Shown here: positions 22,801 to 32,394 of the stretch, piece after piece | Layout: every line of letters begins with the position of its first letter | Position numbering within the stretch: the first letter of the stretch is position 1 | Assembly: GCA_028751875.1 (NCBI GenBank) | Contig: CM054134.1 | Coordinates: forward strand, 47,940,818-48,004,817 | Length of the DNA: 64,000 nt | Direction of reading: 5' to 3' | DNA from: Rapana venosa | Lineage: Eukaryota; Mollusca; Gastropoda; Neogastropoda; Muricidae | Program-made: the position numbers and the translations under genes | Notes under the pieces: model-generated | Seen by the model: the letters and a program-made list of their open reading frames with translations, nothing else | The model's database searches: none | What the model was told of the DNA's origin: nothing

Positions 22801-25600
22801 AAATGCCTTCCAAAATTACTGACAAATGCACTGTGGAAGAAAAAGCCTTCCAAATTTACTGACAAATGCACTGTGCAAGGAAAAGCCTTCCAAAATCACT
22901 GACAAATGCACTGTGCAAGGAAAAGCCTTCCAAAATCACTGACAAATGCACTGTGCAAGGAAAAGCCTTCCAAAATCACTGACAAATGCACTGTGGAAGA
23001 AAAAGCCTTCCAAAATCACTGACAAATGCACTGTGGAAGGAAAAGCCTTCCAAAATCACTGTGGAAGGAAAAGCCTTCCAAAATCACTGACAAATGCTCT
23101 GTGGAAGGAAAAGCCTTCCAAAATCACTGACAAATGCACTGTGGAAGGAATAGCCTTCCAAAATCACTGACAAATGCACTGTGGAAGGAAAAGCCTTCCA
23201 AAATCACTGACAAATGCACTGTGGAAGGAATAGCCTTCCAAAATCACTGTGGAAGGAAAAACCTTCCAAAATCACTGACAAATGCACTGTGGAAGGAAAA
23301 GCGTTCCAAAATCACTGACAAATGCAAAAACCCATCTGATCAGAACATCGGATACATAAACATGATCTGACAAGATGAAATTCCAGTCAACATTTCTGCA
23401 TACATGCACATTATTAAAAAAGTCTTCACACATATAAATGCTTGTTAAACACGCACATGAATACACACACCCAGACGCCCTGTGACTTTTGTCTGCAAGT
23501 GATACATAAATGTGAAACTTACGTAGTGATGGCACATGTGTTCTTGGTACCCATGCAGGGTAGATGGGCCGTGGCAAAAGAACGCCCCTGTGAGAACACA
23601 TCTGTCATTTGGGCAGGCAACACAGACGCTGACGATTTCACCACAGACCCAATCATTCCCATCCACGTTCCTGTTTCTTCCGCTTGTCTGTAATAGAGCC
23701 CATATATATGTGTGTAACTTCTGAAGTAAGTGAAATTAAATTTTAGAACAGATCAGATTTTGCAGTCTTTTTTCCCTTCAAACAGAATCTGTGCATAAAA
23801 CTAAAGATTGCAAAACAAAGCATTGGTTATTATTTAATTCTCAGTCTCATATAGAGAAATGACACAATCAACTTCCTGTTAATAGAAGATAAATGAGCTA
23901 AAATGAGCTAAATCAGCTTTTTAAAATTTTTTTTAAAGTAAAACATTTTAGTATGACCTCACCATCAGATGAAAGTGATGGGTCCGAAATTGTAAAAATC
24001 TGGCTAAAATCTTAGATCATTAGTGCGTTGTTACCCAGATCCATCACTCTAGCTATCTCCTCCAAGTCCTTATGGTTATCCATCACAATTCTCAATTAAA
24101 TAATCTATGGAATCGACAGAGTTGACATAGGTAACAAATACAGGTTCACCCATGTTGAAGAAAAGTGGATCACAAAAAATCCGGTGACAAACAGTAAAAA
24201 ACTATTACCAAAATCAATGCAATAATGATTTTGCCACCAGCAGCATTAGACAAAGACTTTTCTTAGGCATTTAGTGCACATGCACAGCGATAAAAGACCT
24301 CATTGGCATAACTCAAAACACACTTATTTCCTACCTGAGACTTTTCCCCTCATATCTGTCCCTAATTTTCAACAGCATCCTTCACCTCCTAAGTGTGTTC
24401 GTGAGTGTGTGTGTATGTGTGTGTGCGTGCGTACGTGCGTGCGCGCACATGGATTTGAAATCTATTGTTCATTATGTTTAAGGCGAGTTGCATGCATGTA
24501 AATGAATTGAGTGCAAGCACTTCGATTTGTTTGCTTTTTACAAGATTCAGCACTATATAAATTCCATAAATTATTATTATTATTATTAACTCAACTGCTT
24601 TGTTAAACACTTGGACAGCAACACTCTGGAGGCCCTGCAAATACCATAACACACTGAAGGCCCTCCAGGGGTTCAAAGAGCTTGTCCCTCAACACACACT
24701 TCTTCAGGTTTAGGTGTATTGGACAGGTCTGGAGGAAGTGTTCCACTGTCATGGGAAAAGTATTGCAGGGGCACACTGCAGAATCACCAATGTGGAAGTT
24801 GGTAAGCATGTGATGTCTGAGTCTGCAGTCCTCAGTCTCTCACTTGGTCTTCTCTGGGCAGGAAGCAGTGGTCATCCTTACTGTTGAAATTCGGGTGCTG
24901 CTCAAGTCTGTTCTCTTTTGCTTTTCCTTCAAAACTGTCTTTGCTTTTTTTATACATCACTTCCTGGTCACTCTTGAGGCATCTGATCTCCTATCTTTGC
25001 CAGTAGGTCAGATTCCTTGTTGCCACGGATGCTGCAGTGTAAAAGAACCCAGTGGATGACTGTATGACTGCTGTAGGGCAACAAGAGTAGCACAAGGGCA
25101 TGAAAGTTCTTTGTTCTGTGAATTCTGAATGGCCTGAACCACAGACTGCACACATTCAACTTCTAAAAGTAGTGCATGACATAACTGTGCGTTATTGCGT
25201 TCTGTGTATTTTGGACTACACCATGTTTTAACGTGCACTATAAATCTAAAAGCTAAAGGACTAAGGTGTATCATACAGACCAAAAAATACCATAAAAATG
25301 CTCACTTCTCCCTGGGCTGCTCCAGCTTAAACACATGGATTGTTTCTGTATTACTTGAAGAGCATAAGAACGTGGCATCATGGCTGAATGATAAACACGT
25401 GATACTGACACACCTGGAATAAAACAAACATGTTCAATTTATTAACTATTAGTCTGATACAGAGAACTGATGATATTCAATTCACTAACACACAAGCATG
25501 CATGTTTGAATAGTATCATTCACTTGGTTTTCAAATCTATCACTGCTGCACACTGAAATGACACATGCGATCAACTGGTGTAAAAATATGTACAAGTCTG

Positions 25601-25632
<32 letters not shown>

Positions 25633-28600
25633 GTGAGTGCGTGCGTGTTCGATTTCATTTTTACATCTATTCACTAAATGTGATATAAGACACAAAAAGG
25701 CCAGGGGTGAGTAGAGGGAAGGGATCTGGGAGTTGGGTAGGGGGTTAATTTACTAACTCTACAATAAACAAGTAAGAAAATGTAAATCTAAAGTACTTCA
25801 TAAGTACAGAACAGTAAAAATCCCAATTTCTAACAGATTCTAACCAATAAAACAATATTTTTCGCTATAACCAACAAGAGAAAATATAATCCACAGAAAG
25901 GTAGTGTCTTAAAAATCCATAATAATCATGTGTGTGCGTGTGTGTTTATTGCACTGTATCATATATTGCTTTCTTTCATCTTTCTTTCACAGCAGGCTTA
26001 ACGTCACACATTACGGCTGCTCTCCCCAGGGAAAGCATGTTGCTACAAAAGCAACACAATCCAACTTTTTTCCTTGTATGTATCTGTATTTGTTTCATAA
26101 TCAGAGTGGCTTTTTCTACCAAAAAAATGCCTGGAACAACTCTAAGTTGCAGTAAAACCTTTTACATGTGCTACAGGTATGGGCACATAGACCCTTGGTT
26201 TATTATTTCATCCACAAGACTAGCACCCATACCACCACTCAGATCTAGAGGCCACATTTAGATTCAAACAGGGATCAAACTCATGCCTTGTCACTTTCTA
26301 GGTTGATTTTTTGTATTGTTTTATAGCAAATAAAATCCAACAAAGTGTCAAATGTGGCCAGACAAGGTCAGCTCTTCGTTGTTGGCTACAGCTTCACATC
26401 TGTCCACTACTACCTACAGTTATTTACCACATGCTCAGCAAAAGCACTTGTGTACTCTGTTGCAACTTCAGCAATCTAGTATCTGAACTCAAGATACACA
26501 GCATTTAATGCAAAATTTCTGACTGATTTTGTTGTTTTAAACTTTGACAGACAAATCCAACCAGATGGGGCAATCAATACATGACTTCTGAGACAGTCCT
26601 AATGAGCATGTGCACTATCAGTCACCGCCTCCCTTAGACACTGTCGTCTGCCAAGTACTCTTGTTTGTTTTGTCCACACATTAGAATCTGCTCTATAAAC
26701 TAGCAACAACAAAATCTGAGTTTCTGATTAACTGGCATAGCAACATTGCTAGACATTTGAAATCGGATATGTTACGCCAAAATTGAAGAGGTAAGCATCT
26801 GGTCTTCTCATGCGCTAATGTCATTTCATCTGCCATGCAAACTTTCAAAATCACATAGATAAAACTGCAGCAGAAGGTATAACTTTTGCCTTGTCAAAAC
26901 TGATCAATGTATGAAAAATCTTTTTTGTATTTGAGAACAAACTTCTGATAGGCAAAGCCATCAGAATTTGCGAGTAGCCTTTTCTTCAACATCTTGGAGA
27001 CTAGCATTCAAAACTACCACAATCATTGATGTTCTACTCAATTTACAGAGATTTTTTACTTTAAAATTTCGTTACATGAACACTCTTAAAAACTGGAAAA
27101 ATTGCAATTATGGCTAAAAACCAAAAAATATTATAGGAAAAAAAGAATAGTTGGCACCTATGTGTACCCATTCCAGTTTTTCTAGATCACAATGTTGTAG
27201 TATTACCTCTTCATGCCTCTTCTGAATTCAAACAGCTTTGAGCCGTCAGGAAGACCAAACACTCGTATGACTGTTCCCTGCACAATGAAACATTTGTGAG
27301 AGACTGATAAGCAAAGAAATACACAAGAGACATAAAGACATCATGAAATAGATGGAAACAATAAGTGTATGTGTAAATGAGAGGCACAGAGAATATGCAT
27401 CTGCATGTGTGTGCAAGTGCGCCCATGAGTGTGTGTGTGTGAGAGAGAGAGACACACACAATAATCCATTCACCCCCTTCAACTAATACAAAACTCTGCA
27501 GTTTGACTAGTCCTCACAAGAAAAAAATCTGAGCACATTACTCCTCTCTTGCGGTCTCTCCACTGGCTGCCAGTCCCACAGAGAGTAAAGTATAAGATCA
27601 GTACCCTCTGTTACAAACGTTTCCACAACACAGCACCCTACTACCTCTATGAATGTCTTCATCTGTACACTCCTCGTTCCATCTGTTCTGCTAGATACCC
27701 TATGCTTACAATCACACAGATTCAAACAATTCACAGTTGGCTATTGCTCTTTCTCTGTTTCTGGTCCATCCATCTGGAAAGACCTCGCTTCCTCCCTACA
27801 TCAGAAACCTACATATGACACTTTCAAATCCAGTCTCAAGACATACTTATTTCCATCCTAAGATCTCCAAGATTTTCCACTACTATTTTACCTCATATCT
27901 GTCCCCTACCTTTCAACAGCCAGAATCTCCCTCAACCCACAAGAATGTATTTTGTGTGTGTGTGTGTGTGTTTGTGTACGTGCGTGCGTGTGCGTGCGTG
28001 CGAGTGCAAGTGTGTAAATTCAAATCTATTTGTGACTGGTTAGATATATATACATACAGTACAAGTTGAATATAAGCACTTTGATTTTGTTGTCACAAGA
28101 GTGCTATATAAATTCCATGTATTATTATTATTATCATTACACGCGTGCATGCATGTGTGTGTGCATGCATGTGTGTGCATGTGTGCAAATCTCCCTTACA
28201 GTTGAAGAAAATTATTAAAAGATACGAGGAAAATTGTTCTGCTCACATAAATTTACATTGGCAAGGTAACATGGCCCTTTACTGAATTCAATTTATCACA
28301 CAACTGTGATTAAAATTAAAAACTGAAGAACATCAAAACATTTCCTTCTACTTGAAATAATTTTTAAAAACCCCAGCTTATTCTGGGTCCATGGAAATCT
28401 ATTAATATCTAATCTGTTGCCACAGCGAGCAAGTGTATGCACATGTGTGCACACACACATGCACACACAAATTATGGAGTCATACTTTTTCTGAAGCTGT
28501 GGCAATTTTGTCGCCTTTGGGACTGAAGGCCAAAGCAGCAAGGCGGTTATCATGGGCTGGTATCATGATGACTCCACGCTGACAAAGATTGAACAGATAG

Positions 28601-31384
28601 CAACAGTCACTTACACAGGCATACACATATGCACATAAAAAATGGCACTGAATATACAATGTGTATGTGCTCAAGACAAACACATGCACATAAACCACAC
28701 TGAACATAATCAAAGTCATTTTCTGTACAACTTACAACATGAGTATGCTCAAGGCTGAACACAGAAAAACAACACAGATAAACAGTATTCATTTACAATG
28801 ACAAGAATAAAAGGTCCTTCACTGAATTTACATTCAACTGTAAAAGAGAACCAAAGAGAAGCAGCATACATATCTACCAACAACACAAGACTAAAACAAA
28901 CAAACAAAATTTAAGTCTGTAAGACGACAATACTATTTCTCAGATTCAAAGTGTTGGGTTTTGGGTTTTTTAATCCAGAACATCAATAATATTCTAGATA
29001 TTCAAGAGATTTAATTACAAAGAGAAGTGGAGCAACACAGGCACAGGAAACATAAATTATTGATAAACAAAACAAAGCACAGTTTAAAAAACAAAAAAAT
29101 CCAATAGAATTTAACTGTGAAAAAGATACACGGAACAATACGGAAAATTGATTTTAGAAAAATAAATAAATAAATAAAATAAAACCAAACACTTTGGGGA
29201 AAAAAACCACATGCACATGAAAATTCACTTACTTTACATACATATAGCAATATTCTTTTATAATACCCCCCCCCCCCCAAACACATTTCAGGGGTGTTAT
29301 CTCATTGATACACACACATGATCATTCTCTCCAAAAATAAACAAATATAAACCTCACCAAGTTGACAGTGTCGAATATTTGCACTTCTCCTGTCTGGTTG
29401 CTGTTTGGGAAGGCTAGATAGCAGTTTTCATCAGAGATGGACAAAGCGATGAGGCCAGTGGGATTGATGGGTGTATCACGAATATTGTGTAGCACTTTCA
29501 TGTCACGAATGTTGTGAATGTAAAGACTCTCCTCCAGGCAAACAACCAGACGCTAAGACAAAGTAAATAGGGCCTTTATTTTATTAACTAAAACCACATT
29601 TTACATATAGTACAACAGCACTTCAAACTTAACCTCTTAAAAAAAATTACTTACTAACTCATTACCTGTAACAAATAAAGAAAATCATTCATTCCAATAA
29701 CCTTCAATGATCTCATACTATTCATAAAACCAACATATTACAACTTACAATAATCTAGCAAAATGTTTTGAGTATCAAATTCAAATTAATTATCTAAAAC
29801 CGAAGCAATACAAAGTCTATGATTCAATTGCACAAGTCAAATAAATTATCACAGTTACAGGGAACACTGCATGTTCTTCACATTCAAAATACCTGTCTGT
29901 TGAGTTTACAGCTGAGGATAGACCCTGCATAGCTGTAGTTGCAGATCTCTGTGCCTTTTTTAAAATGACAGACTTTCAGCTTGCGTGGATGCTGCTGGCT
30001 TACGATAGCAACCAGGCTGCTTGCAAACAGCCGTTCCACAATGTATGCATCTTCCGTAGCTGAAACAGTATTAGAAAAATGTCATCAGACACAAGAAAAA
30101 AGTTAACTAGCTAGCCGGAGTAGCCCACAAAGCAGAAAATTAAGCCAGAAAGCATGATTACTTGAATGATTGAATAATTCTTGGATGATTTCTTAAAAGA
30201 AATTCTACCATCACAATAACCATTTCACTGTTTTCAGGGCTCCAAAACATTATAACTCACCAGAAAGCTACACTCTGGTGAATCAGTATAACAGCCTTGT
30301 GACCCAGTGATCAATAAATGCAGCAGTAGAAATGGCCTTAGATTTATCCCTATAGTTCTCCCCTGTGGAGATGCCAGGGGCCTGCAAGTATAAATAGCAT
30401 CCTCACCTGGAAATTCTGTGCTAGGAATTCCCTCTTTCCTATCCCTGTCTTTGTTTCTCATTTTCTGCCTCGCTCCTTTTCTTCCTGTCACCTCCTTCTG
30501 GTCTATTTTCTGCTTTTTTTCTCTTATGCCAAAGTTGGATGCACTGGGCAGGACTTCTCAGGCACTTAATGCCAGTGCAACGCATTTTCCCTCATGAATA
30601 TATTAATTAACAGACAACAACAGTTGCTGTCTGAGCTTTTGAAGAAGAAAAAGAATTCCTAGTTCTGAATTTGGCTAAGAAAGTTTAGAAACTCTGATAT
30701 GTATATATAAACACATGCATCAAAGTTCAAACACCAACAATCATAACGGTTCATGCACATAATCATTAATTATCACAGAGTATGAAAAACTGCAGCAACA
30801 CAATAAGCATTCACACCAGGAGTAGGGGTGGGAGTGCACAATGGACACTTCACTCCTAAAAAAATGGTGTAAGTTTTAAAAGAGTGGAGGGTGAATCCAT
30901 GAATGCCCCAAAAGTTAAGACAAGATAGTGACTGAGTTACTCAACTTACTGCTTAAAGTGCTTTAAAAAATATGGAAAAGAGGGGGGGGGGGGGGGGGAG
31001 TGGAAAATACAGCCCCTGGATGTGAATGTGCAACACTGGAATGATAGCTTACACAACTGGATACACAGAAAGTTCCAGCTGATGCCCCATGGACACCGGA
31101 GAAGCACTTTACCTAAGATGTCAGCTGTTGTCCTATAGGCAAGGAACTGGTTAAAAACAAGATCAATGTCATGCCCATGACTGATCTATATACCTGTCCA
31201 TGTCTTAGGTCATGGTTTACTCTTTTGGGGCAGTCATTCACATGATTGACTGACTGTGATTGTATGCCTGTCTTGACCATTGTATTTGAAACTTTAAGTA
31301 ATGTGTATTTGGGACACTTCAATCATGGGAAATAATTGACTGGTGAAATCAGTCAACACTTTCTAAGTTTCTTGTTGTTGTTAG

Positions 31385-31417
<33 letters not shown>

Positions 31418-31905
31418 GTGGTTTTCACCACAATATTAAATGAATTATGTGGATGGAAAGGGGTGTTTTGTGAGTGTACACAAATCACAAACACATTGCA
31501 AACTACAAGAATACACTTATACAGCTGATCTCTGCTCTACTTCAGAGATCATACTACTGATACTAGCCTAGGCCTATGCTTCACGTCATCACTCAATCAC
31601 CGTGAATAACCTACACTACTCACTTGGGTTTTACTCACCATTTTCATAGATCGGTTCAAGTTTTTCCACGGAACCCAAAGAAAACAAGCGATAACCTGTT
31701 TTGCTTCCAGCTGCAAGGGATCTGTTCGAACAAAGACAATACGTGTTAGTTCCATTGTCAGTCTACAAAATCTGATCTCTGGAGTATTGTTTATAAACAA
31801 GTTCAACTGCACAGCCTGTCACTCCAAAACTTACGTGTTGTCCTGATTGAATGTGGCAAACAAAAGATTTGTTTGTTGTTCACTTGGGTTTGTACCCATA
31901 CTCAT
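10014..31905 (-). CDS. WIPI2: WIPI1/WIPI2-type PROPPIN, ten coding exons, 448 aa
   Basis: WD-repeat protein of the Atg18/WIPI family. These seven-bladed propellers bind PI3P on early autophagic membranes; in vertebrates WIPI2 recruits the ATG16L1 complex for LC3 lipidation. Ten exons (31905-31835, 31721-31639, 30059-29893, 29552-29358, 28578-28486, 27277-27207, 25413-25306, 23687-23523, 12942-12835, 10299-10014) join in phase with GT-AG introns and total 1347 bases including the stop. The N-terminal segment FNQDNTSLAAGSK matches the family, and the phosphoinositide motif FRRG is at residues 221-224. Arg106 in KLNRQ aligns with human WIPI2b Arg108, reported to contact ATG16L1. Length is close to human WIPI2. 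Some segments ([15 protein letters not shown]) look more like WIPI1 and others (RLDG) like WIPI2, so it is probably a single co-orthologue. The C-terminus after residue 355 is divergent and its end is the least certain part. Confidence 0.95.
11116..11440 (+). repeat. Dispersed TATA-box repeat family, copy 1
   Basis: Starts with GGGGATGC, then a TATAAATA box inside the spacer and the complementary GCATCCCC. It continues through a pyrimidine-rich stretch, a CTGACTTGTCAGGCGCTTAA block and a GACGAAGAAGAAGA end. The same order recurs at six other places in the window, complete or partial. Terminal inverted repeats and coding capacity were not seen. It is probably a non-autonomous retroposon or a solo terminal repeat; I cannot say which. 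Confidence 0.85.
11631..11649. repeat. Perfect 8-bp-stem hairpin
   Basis: CAGGGGGC, a three-base loop AAA, then GCCCCCTG. It lies in a G-rich stretch and may mark the end of a mobile element, but no partner end was identified. Confidence 0.8.
12835..12942 (-). CDS. WIPI2: WIPI2 coding exon 9
   Basis: Encodes [20 protein letters not shown], then [16 protein letters not shown], the last propeller blade. Acceptor is TTTCAG|C and donor is AG|GTATGT. Confidence 0.96.
13240..13440 (+). repeat. Unclassified dispersed repeat fragment
   Basis: Contains CTTGGCTAGAGCTC, an ACCAGTGGAGAGATTT block, GTATGCGAC and TTAAGGT, then CTTCAGGAAT. The same order of blocks occurs at 44203-44285 and, more diverged, at 21670-21750 and 51040-51120. 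Confidence 0.6.
13445..13676 (-). mobile_element. tRNA-derived SINE head with internal triplication
   Basis: Reverse complement of the SINE at 58207: a pol III B-box-like TGGGTTCAGTTCC and the body segment before it. The A-box side is present three times as a 48-bp tandem (13528-13671). Truncated before the central domain. Confidence 0.75.
13528..13671. repeat. 48-bp tandem triplication
   Basis: Three near-identical units start at 13528, 13576 and 13624. Each contains GCAGTTTACTTGTTAGGCAA and GTCTAGACCA. They lie within the SINE head. Confidence 0.97.
15979..16282 (+). mobile_element. Full-length tRNA-derived SINE with target duplication
   Basis: tRNA-like head with A box (TGGTCGAGTGG) and B box (GGTTCGATCCC), then a body with GTGTCCTTGGGAAAGACACT. 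That block is typical of a SINE core domain shared by many invertebrates (recollection, not checked). Ends in a T-rich tail. The target sequence TATTTAGCAGG flanks both sides, so the copy is intact and the ends are defined. A nearly identical inverted copy lies at 54655-54935. Confidence 0.9.
16456..16692 (+). mobile_element. SINE with V-domain-like centre, 5' truncated
   Basis: Starts within GATGAGACTATAAACCAAG and runs through AGAGTAGGCCATTGT and GGTGGGAATGA to a TATCCTTGAAATAAAAGAAT end and an (AAT)n tail. Shares these blocks with the copies at 58207 and 63264. The GGATGAGAC..TAAACCGAGG core resembles the V-SINE central domain. Confidence 0.8.
19427..19472. repeat. Poly-C tract followed by CA repeat
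   Basis: About 30 Cs with one T interruption, followed by (CA)n. Confidence 0.9.
19721..19795. repeat. GA microsatellite
   Basis: Long (GA)n with minor interruptions. The strand is purine-only over about 75 bases, so triplex formation is conceivable. Confidence 0.95.
20256..20582 (-). repeat. Dispersed TATA-box repeat family, copy 2
   Basis: Minus-strand copy with the GACGAAGAAGA-type end near 20256, the GACAAATCAGGC block and GAATTCCTAGCACAGA, reaching GGTGGAGATGCC near 20530. The inverted-repeat start is rearranged, with duplicated GACAGGCCC, and the TATA box has decayed. Confidence 0.8.
22537..23330. repeat. 40-bp tandem satellite, about 20 copies
   Basis: The unit is roughly GACAAATGCACTGTGCAAGG followed by AAAAGCCTTCCAAAATCACT; exact 40-bp spacing is seen at 22861, 22901 and 22941. 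Shorter variants of about 28 bp lack the GACAAATGCA part. GGAAGG..CCTTCC forms a small hairpin in each unit. It sits just downstream of WIPI2 exon 8, in intron 8. Peptides such as SLPKSLTN are frame shadows because 40 is not a multiple of three. Confidence 0.95.
23523..23687 (-). CDS. WIPI2: WIPI2 coding exon 8
   Basis: Encodes the membrane-insertion loop region: [20 protein letters not shown], then [18 protein letters not shown]. It aligns with human TWTGYFGKVLMAS...[22 protein letters not shown]. Donor is AC|GTAAGT. The following intron, about 10.6 kb, is the longest of the gene. Confidence 0.94.
24290..24598 (+). mobile_element. CR1/L2-like LINE 3' end fragment
   Basis: Matches the 3' untranslated part of the copy at 27485: CCTCATATCTGTCCC, a TG-rich stretch, AGTGCAAGCACTT, AGCACTATATAAATTCCAT and an (ATT)n tail. 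No coding part remains. Confidence 0.8.
24603..25285 (-). mobile_element. LINE fragment with RNase H and C-terminal zinc-like motif
   Basis: Minus-strand frames give an RNase H-like segment with [19 protein letters not shown] (about 25000-25159). This is followed by CPCNT...HFLQTCP near 24750, a Cys/His arrangement common at the C-terminus of I-clade or Jockey-type LINEs with RNase H. The frame changes at least once, so the copy is broken. It lies in WIPI2 intron 7. Confidence 0.75.
25306..25413 (-). CDS. WIPI2: WIPI2 coding exon 7
   Basis: Encodes [20 protein letters not shown] and [15 protein letters not shown]. The [13 protein letters not shown] stretch is highly conserved. Acceptor is CCAG|GTG and donor is AA|GTGAGC. 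Confidence 0.95.
25606..25632. repeat. TG microsatellite
   Basis: Pure (TG)n of 27 bases, followed by GTGAGTGCGTGCGTG. Confidence 0.95.
26165..26310 (-). mobile_element. Decayed tRNA-derived SINE fragment
   Basis: On the minus strand a B-box-like GAGTTTGATCCC is followed by GGATGAAATAATAAACCAAG, which resembles the V-domain-like centre of other copies here. Ends are unclear. Confidence 0.5.
27207..27277 (-). CDS. WIPI2: WIPI2 coding exon 6 with FRRG motif
   Basis: Encodes [20 protein letters not shown] and GMK. The two arginines of FRRG line the two phosphoinositide-binding sites in this family. Donor is AG|GTAATA. Confidence 0.97.
27485..28137 (+). mobile_element. CR1/L2-like LINE 3' fragment
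   Basis: Encodes the C-terminal RT segment ending [20 protein letters not shown], followed by a frameshifted remainder. Then come the 3' untranslated part, GTGCTATATAAATTCCATG and (ATT)n. It is the same family as the longer copy at 33157-36690, inserted in WIPI2 intron 5 antisense to the gene. Confidence 0.9.
28486..28578 (-). CDS. WIPI2: WIPI2 coding exon 5
   Basis: Encodes [20 protein letters not shown] and KIATASEK, 31 codons in phase 0. The AHD..LAALAF...LATASEKG signature is diagnostic of PROPPINs. Donor is AAA|GTATGA. Confidence 0.97.
28579..29357 (-). other. WIPI2 intron 4, nothing recognised
   Basis: AT-rich intron with a short poly-C tract near 29269 and no recognised element. Confidence 0.6.
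29358..29552 (-). CDS. WIPI2: WIPI2 coding exon 4
   Basis: Encodes [20 protein letters not shown] through VQIFDTVNL, 65 codons in phase 0. Includes the conserved [13 protein letters not shown] segment of blades 2-3. Confidence 0.97.
29893..30059 (-). CDS. WIPI2: WIPI2 coding exon 3
   Basis: Encodes [20 protein letters not shown], then [20 protein letters not shown] and KLNRQ, nearly invariant in the family. Donor is CAG|GTATTT, ending in phase 0. Confidence 0.96.
30362..30655 (+). repeat. Dispersed TATA-box repeat family, copy 3
   Basis: GTGGAGATGCC, then AGTATAAATAGCATCC, CTGTGCTAGGAATTCCC, a pyrimidine-rich tract, ACTTCTCAGGCACTTAATG and a GAAGAAGAAAAAGAA end. It has the same order as copy 1, in WIPI2 intron 2. 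Confidence 0.85.
30982..30998. repeat. Poly-G tract of 17
   Basis: Seventeen consecutive Gs, flanked by AAAAGA and AGTGGAAA. Confidence 0.9.
31385..31416. repeat. TG microsatellite
   Basis: (TG)n of about 32 bases in WIPI2 intron 2. Confidence 0.95.
31639..31721 (-). CDS. WIPI2: WIPI2 coding exon 2
   Basis: Encodes [19 protein letters not shown] and onward to EPIYEN, the first propeller blade. Acceptor is AACAG|AT and donor is TG|GTGAGT. The intron before it is only 113 bases. Confidence 0.95.
31835..31905 (-). CDS. WIPI2: WIPI2 coding exon 1 (start codon)
   Basis: Begins [13 protein letters not shown] and ends in FNQDN plus two bases. Donor is AC|GTAAGT. A second in-frame ATG two codons later (31899) is an alternative start. 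No in-frame stop was noticed just upstream, so the exact start rests on family length. Confidence 0.88.
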
Positions 31906-32283
31906 AAGGCCAGCAAAGCCCTGGTATGCTCCGCTAACGAACTCCGTTGTCAAAAATATTGAATCAGCTTGTGAAATAGGTACGCCTGTAGGCTAACTGG
32001 CTGAAGTTACAGCACCTCCTTCGCCTAGTCATCCTCTTTGGGATTGGTTGATTGAGCACATCGCATGCAAGATAACTCTGCGGTATTTTACATATGCCGT
32101 TACAATGGACGAATGTCTCAAACCATCCTCAGTCGAAGTCAATATATTTACTAATATTCTACTTCACTTAGCTGTTTAAAAAATTTTTTTTAACTTAAAA
32201 ATGTTTAGCAGAAAATAGAGATAAAATTAACCCTTGGCTTCAAACTCAAGGGAACACACTCTAGTGACTGTTATTAATAATGA

Positions 32284-32357
32284 CCAATGAAATGTCACTT
32301 GACAAAAGCTGTATCCAATGAGGGGTCGCAATCTTCGCCCTCAGCGGTGTATTCAAA
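32284..32357 (+). promoter_or_regulatory. CENPE: Candidate CCAAT-CCAAT-CHR cell-cycle promoter
   Basis: CCAAT boxes at 32284-32288 and 32315-32319 are 31 bases apart. TTCAAA at 32352-32357 (TTTGAA on the other strand, the CHR consensus) follows 33 bases after the second box. In vertebrates this spacing of NF-Y sites and a CHR marks genes expressed in G2/M, including mitotic kinesins. A splice-donor-like CAAG|GTAGTA follows at 32391, so a non-coding first exon of CENPE could begin here. Position and spacing are seen; function is inferred. Confidence 0.4.
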
Positions 32358-32394
32358 CCCGTCTAGGATTGTTCGGACAACGATACACAAGGTA

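Larger units (their letters stand above)
12943..23522 (-). other. WIPI2 intron 8 (10.6 kb) contents
   Basis: Repeat-bearing intron: SINE remnants at 13445-13676 and 16456-16692, a full SINE at 15979-16282, a GA microsatellite, one TATA-box repeat (20256-20582, minus) and a 40-bp satellite next to exon 8. The stretches 13680-15970, 16700-19400 and 20600-22500 show no gene or recognised element beyond short low-complexity tracts. Confidence 0.7.
25414..27206 (-). other. WIPI2 intron 6 contents
   Basis: Contains a TG microsatellite at 25606-25632 and a decayed SINE at about 26165-26310. No gene is seen in the rest. Confidence 0.6.
30060..31638 (-). other. WIPI2 intron 2 contents
   Basis: Holds a TATA-box repeat copy (30362-30655), a poly-G tract and a TG microsatellite. 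The rest is unremarkable. Confidence 0.6.

Noticed and set aside
22537..23370. Apparent repeat proteins with SLPKSLTN and [13 protein letters not shown] motifs
   Set aside because: The unit is 40 bases, so the frame rotates through all three readings; the peptides are shadows of a non-coding satellite.
30234..30491. Open frames of 70-160 codons at 20380, 30234, 36712 and 41857 with similar peptides
   Set aside because: All are antisense or sense readings of the TATA-box repeat family.
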